Part shown: positions 59,918 to 64,000 of the stretch, piece after piece
Position numbering within the stretch: the stretch's first letter is position 1
How the letters are laid out: the number at the start of each line of letters is the position of its first letter
From: Lepiota brunneoincarnata
Taxonomy: Eukaryota; Basidiomycota; Agaricomycetes; Agaricales; Agaricaceae
Direction: 5' to 3'
DNA: 64,000 nt
Assembly: GCA_023014365.1 (NCBI GenBank)
Contig: JAEBUN010000004.1
Span: 1,550,001-1,614,000 of the forward strand
Notes under the pieces: model-generated
The model's database searches: none
The model's input: only the letters and a program-made list of their open reading frames with translations
What the model was told of the DNA's origin: nothing
Program-made: the position numbers and the translations under genes

Positions 59918-60686
59918 TCAATTCCACTTTTTCCATTCTGAACCTGTAGGAGGCTTAACTTCTACCTTCTTCTTCTTCACCTCATCCCAGTTTGTGCTCA
60001 AAGTCGTTCCACCGCTCTCTTGGAAACTCTTCATCATGGCACGTTGCGTGTCCTCATCCGCATCAGCAAATATCTTTTGGAAGAACGAGTTCAAAGTACT
60101 GTCGCCGCCAACATTAGGATCCTCGTCTGTGGATAACTCCTTTTCAGACTTGAGGATCGTATCGGTAATTCCGTCCCAGTTCTTCTGGGTTTTGCGTGAG
60201 GGTGCGGATTCGGTAGGGGGGGCATATGAAGGACTAGCAAGCACTGGTTTACGGCGAGATCGTCAGAGAAGAATGAGACATGTGGCAGAGAGGGATCCTT
60301 ACAGTCAGGCGCATCTCCTACGAGAGAACCCCAACGGCCTTGGGCCCGTTTGACGAGCCGAATCTCAACTTTGACCTTGCCGACGGTGTGATCGCTTGTG
60401 TCGGGGTCGATCTGGCCTTTCAAGGGTTGCAGCTCGAGAGACTTTTCGCCATGCGTGTACGCGAGCTGTCAAATTGGATGCGTTGTTAGAAAACAGGGGA
60501 CGGCATGAAGAACAACTCGCCTTTCTTGGTTCGAATTGCACTTTGACTTGGGCTGGGTCAGCGTTGCGGTCAAAGACGGAGATGATGACCTTTTCGTCTG
60601 TTTCGTAGAACTCGTGTCTGGTAACAAGCTGTAGGTGGGTTGGTTCAGCTTCAGCAATGTGGAGAGACGCACCGAAGAGTGGCCAT
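59918..60686 (-). CDS. SGT1: SGT1-type co-chaperone, CS plus SGS domains only
   Basis: Hsp90 co-chaperone for kinetochore and SCF ubiquitin-ligase assembly. ATG 60686 (MATLR) joins across a 55-nt intron to HEFYETDEKVIISVFDRNAD and PAQVKVQFEPR, the CS domain, which continues as LKGQIDPDTSDHTVGKVKVE and IRLVKRAQGRWGSL. After an intron come KNWDGITDTI, STLNSFFQKIFADADEDTQ, AMMKSFQESGGTTLSTNWDE and the SGS ending PPTGSEWKKWN at 59918. No TPR repeats precede the CS domain, unlike yeast and plant SGT1. A longer in-frame start at 60822 exists but adds no TPR sequence. Confidence 0.9.
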
Positions 60687-61014
60687 GAGCGATGTGGTTG
60701 AGTTTCAAGTCGTTTTCGAGTACATTCGATGATCTGATCCCACGTGAATTCACGATCGAGGTCACAGCCACCTGGAGCACGATGTCACCGATTTCTCCAT
60801 CGTAGTAGTTACCTTCGACCATGCCCTCAGCTATCCCTAAAGCTGTTCTTTATTGCTCACCGCAAACCGTATGGTCTGCTGTCGGCAAGTCCTAATCATA
60901 ATTCATATAGCTAACAGTTCGCTGAATGCATCCCAGTTCTTCTTGCCTTGTAAGTAACTGGTAGCTTGCCAAAGCTTTGGGTGAACTTACCTATCGTAAG
61001 AGAAGAGAAGGGAT
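60687..61014. other. Divergent region between SGT1 and the GST-like gene
   Basis: About 330 bp that includes both promoters and possibly the first exon of the GST-like gene (an ATG at 60926 is a candidate). No other signal is seen. Confidence 0.45.
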
Positions 61015-62162
61015 ATGGTACAGACGAACTCGATTCGCGGATGGTTGACCTGGGTATATGTTATCCCTGCCCCTCCAGCCCAATTTCTCATTCTTGGCTG
61101 TCTAGCGAGTGGAGAAAACTACAATCTCACGTTTCTTCGATTGAACCCCAAGGGTATGAGCCCCCGCACTGTCACACCAGGCTATTGTGTTAATGAATGC
61201 TTCCCGCATTTAGCTACTGTCCCTACTCTGGTGGTTCCGTTACAACAAACGCTTTCAGAGGATGTAGAAAGTCGATACAAAGCGATCACGGACTCCAAGG
61301 TTTGGCCAATTCTAGTATACTCAGGACATAGGCACTGAGGAGAAATTGGGACAGGCGATCGCAGAGTTCTTGGACAAGTCGCGTTCAACTCAATCTCGGA
61401 CTCATACAACATCGTATGCACCAGCACCAATCCTCACTCCTGCAACGATCGCATTCATGACAACTGTCAATGAGGTCATTGACTTGTTGCATTCTGAGCC
61501 GGCGAACCCGGATAACCTTTGGTATCTGAACGCCCGCGACCACGGCTCGTTGCAGAAGCTTGCCCGAGAGGTGGTCCCTGTTCTGGTTGGAAAAAACAAT
61601 GCTTTGTCGCGCTTCCTGGAGGAAGCGCAGAAAGAGCAAATCCATGCGTCCGAGAAGACGAAGAAATTTTGGTCCGAGAAGAAGGAGGGGGTACGAGCGC
61701 TGTTGGATGTCTTTTCGCTTGCCGACACACCCAACAACGAGTTAAGTCCCGGGGACAAGTCTAAGCGGGATATTTATTTCGCGACTGCGCAAACGGCGTG
61801 GGAGACGGACTTGAAACGGGTTCTGGTACAGCTTGGCAAGGCTGTGATTGGGCCATATGTGCTTGGTACGTGGAAGTTTTTCGTGTGGACTTTTGCTGAT
61901 GCTGTGCATAGGGGAACAGTTCTCCATTGCCGACTTGCATCTCGTGGCGTGGCTGGCTACGGTAGCAAGACTTGTGGGAGCCACGGCGGATGACGATGGA
62001 GAGACGGTAGTAAAGAAACTGGTGAGCCACATAGGAGGAGAGATCGTGTTAGCCAAAGTCAAGTCCAGGGATGGGGAGGGCCACACGAAGCTCGGGGCAT
62101 ATTGGGAGGTTGTGAAGTGCCGGAAGAGCTGGAAGAAGGTATATGAAGGAGGGATATATTAA
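61015..62162 (+). CDS. Glutathione S-transferase-like protein
   Basis: The N-terminal thioredoxin-like fold reads QFLILGCLASGENYNLTFL, RLNPK joined to TVPTLVVPLQQTLSEDVES and YKAITDSK. After a very short interruption comes AIAEFLDKSRS. The C-terminal all-helical part is unusually long and charged (FSLADTPNNELSPGDKSKRD, then GEQFSIADLHLVAWLATVA, the usual GST C-terminal motif). It ends WKKVYEGGIY at 62160. The start is unclear; 61015 is a placeholder for the first solid exon region, and an upstream exon is likely. The 25-nt GT...AG segment at 61300-61324 must be removed to keep frame. The family is sequence-supported; the substrate is unknown. Confidence 0.75.
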
Positions 62163-62287
62163 TCACGTGGTGAAGGGAGTACATAGCTATTATGGATATG
62201 TTTTTTTTTAAGCAGAGCCTAATCCTCAGTGCTGGTCGCCATTAATCACAGCGCAAGAGCCGCTGCCCGTACACTCCTTCATCATCC

Positions 62288-64000
62288 ATGCACTTCCACC
62301 AAACCCTCAAGCGTACACACTCCCCCCGCAGCACCACCTTTGAGGGCTACGAGAGCTCTTCCAGCACCGATTGTGAAGACTCGTCGCGCACCAGCACCCA
62401 GCGTAACAGGCCCTCCTATACACCCTCTACTTCTGCTGCCTCCTCCACCCTCTATACCCATTCCCATTCCTCGGACTATCTATTCCCCCCAAGGGTTCCC
62501 TCCCGCCACTCTTCTGTCAATTCCACCGCCTCCTCTACCCCCGTCCCGTCACGCTCCGCCTCACCCCTCCCCCAGTTCTACACCTCTGGGCTTTCCTCAT
62601 CGTGTCCCTCAGATACTGACGATGAGCCCAGCTCACCTCTCTTTTCCAGGAACGGTGCCAGGAACTCTTGGTGGAGGGAACAGCGAGCACCCTGGTGGAG
62701 TGTGGCGAGACGTCGACGACGCCGTAGCTGGCGCATCACCCGTCTCGTGAAGAAATGGCTCAGGAACGTTGTCCGCCATCCACTCTTCCCCAGCCAACCC
62801 ATCACAATCGTACGTCGGCTGCTCTGACCCACTCATTCCCAGCGCCTAACACAGTGTCTCATCCAGGTCTTAACCCTGATTCTCCTCTCCATATTCGCCA
62901 TCCTTCTAACACTCCTACTAATCTACATCCTCAACCCCGACAAGGAGCCCTTGCCTTGGCGCGCCTATTGCGCCTACCCCTCGATATACAATACTCGTGA
63001 TCCCCCACCCGCATCTGCACCTTATCCTAGTCCCAACAATCCACCACCCCAAATACACTCTTTCCCACCCCCGAGCCTTGATTCCCTTCCCCCTACTGGT
63101 ATATTCCTAGGTGTATTTTCAGTGGACTCGGCCTTCGAACGCCGGCAGCTGGTTCGCTCCACATGGGCCAGTCACCCGCGGAGCCGTGATGGCGCGGGTG
63201 ATGGTGATGAAGGTACTGGAACCTCGCGTACAATCGTCCGGTTCGTTGTCGGACAGCCCCGCAAAGACTGGGAACGCCGTATCAAGCTGGAGATGGAAAG
63301 TATGTGTCGTCCTTTCTTCTGTTTTTCCCCTTCTAATTTCTGGACAGTGTACAACGATATTATTGTTCTTCCAATGCAGGAAAATATGAACACTGGCAAA
63401 ACGCACACTTTCTTCTCCTGGGCATCAATCAACGCATGGGTCCCACCAGTATACATCAACACCACCGTTCCTCCACCGCGCTTCACATACTCAAACTTTA
63501 CCTCGTCACCCCCAGCCTTGGCATCTCACGATCCATACCCAGCATGGCAAGATTTGGCATCTGGAAACCCCAAGACTTGGGTTCGGCCGGATTATGTCGT
63601 CAAAGTCGATGATGACTCCTTTGTCATGCTGGCAGAACTCGAGGCACGACTGCGAGTGGAACTCCACACCAAATACGAAGACCGTCGCCATTCTTCTCTG
63701 TTTGCACGTGCAGCCTACACGGCCGTCAGGAATGCTTCTGTTACCACTGTGATTGACGCCAGCGCTATGGCCAGTCCGCGGACGCCAACACAGCTGACGG
63801 ACAGCGATCCGTTGATTTATTGGGGTTATCTAGTGACGAACAAGTATCATCAGTTTATGGCGGGAGAGCTGTATGGGCTCAGCTGGTCATTGGTCGACTG
63901 GGTGGCAAAAGATCCCACAGTGAAAACGATGACCAAGGGTGCGGAGGATAAGCAGACGGCCAAGTGGATGCGGATACACCCTCGGCAGAAAGAGATCAGA
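62288..64000 (+). CDS. GT31-type glycosyltransferase (beta-1,3-galactosyltransferase family), cut by window end
   Basis: Type II Golgi membrane protein. ATG 62288 starts a long Ser/Thr-rich cytosolic region with an Arg cluster. A transmembrane segment follows across an intron (VLTLILLSIFAILLTLLL). The luminal part has GIFLGVFSVDSAFERRQLVR and STWASH, IVRFVVGQPRKDWERR, MYNDIIVLPMQENMNTGKT, and the DxD-like metal site YVVKVDDDSFVMLAELE. YWGYLVTNKYHQFMAGELYG and GAEDKQTAKWMRIHP follow at the window end. The acceptor sugar and linkage are not predictable. The order of motifs matches GT31 families of basidiomycetes. The 3' end lies beyond 64000. Confidence 0.88.

Overview
This window looks like nuclear DNA from a filamentous basidiomycete, most likely an Agaricomycete (mushroom class). 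Genes are dense (about 28 in 64 kb) and lie on both strands. Nearly every gene is cut by several short introns, mostly about 50-60 nt, with GT-AG borders and occasional GC-AG borders. The inferred proteins are typical fungal housekeeping proteins in the forms I associate with Agaricomycetes, such as the Crk1/Ime2-like kinase and the CS-SGS SGT1. There are no operons, ribosome binding sites or CRISPR arrays, and I recognised no transposon. All identities come from reading the translations and comparing them with family knowledge; no database search was run.

Layout. 1-1304 is the N-terminus of VPS13 (minus, cut by the window edge), followed by about 1.8 kb without a convincing gene. 3074-4330 is an ELO fatty-acid elongase. 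4652-7700 is a PH-like/C2/RasGAP protein resembling Bud2, which converges on AP-2 alpha adaptin (7785-11122, minus). 11386-15574 (minus) is a DEAH/DEVH RNA helicase with an N-terminal extension, and 15727-16585 (minus) is the mitochondrial HscB-type J-protein JAC1. JAC1 shares a 173-bp divergent promoter with a DysF-domain protein (16759-18247). 18709-20809 is a TMEM135-like membrane protein that converges on the diphthamide enzyme DPH7 (20942-22380, minus). DPH7 is divergent from HSP104 (22554-25685), with a heat-shock-element-like site just inside the DPH7 5' end.

25819-27008 is NDUFS6 (complex I), whose conserved Cys motif is restored only by a 6-nt microexon. 27873-30970 (minus) is a Crk1/Ime2/MAK-type kinase, and 31260-32671 (minus) is PRPP synthetase. 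After a 1.6-kb gap come DCP2 (34295-36804, minus) and INCENP/Sli15 (37008-40731, minus). INCENP is head to head with the meiotic cohesin kleisin REC8 (41464-44545). 44758-45692 is IPP isomerase, which carries an apparent 1-nt frameshift. 45826-47204 (minus) is a polyQ-containing orphan protein, and 47480-48093 is the mitochondrial pyruvate carrier MPC1, which converges on DNA ligase I (48163-51451, minus).

52269-53028 encodes ribosomal protein uS17 (RPS11), and 53343-54982 a PPZ-type phosphatase. 55716 to about 57060 (minus) is an unrecognised membrane-anchored protein. 57077-58607 (minus) is a DMT/SLC35F-like transporter, divergent from mitochondrial ribosomal protein bL36m (58792-59068). 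DHFR (59177-59849) and a TPR-less SGT1 (59918-60686) follow on the minus strand. A GST-like protein (about 61015-62162) and a GT31 glycosyltransferase (62288 to the window end) close the window.

The genes do not form one pathway, and I see no biosynthetic cluster, defence system or mobile island. The most informative observations concern gene structure: a 6-nt microexon, GC-AG introns, very short apparent introns or frameshifts, a PCNA-binding motif assembled across a splice junction, and a few unidentified conserved-looking proteins.
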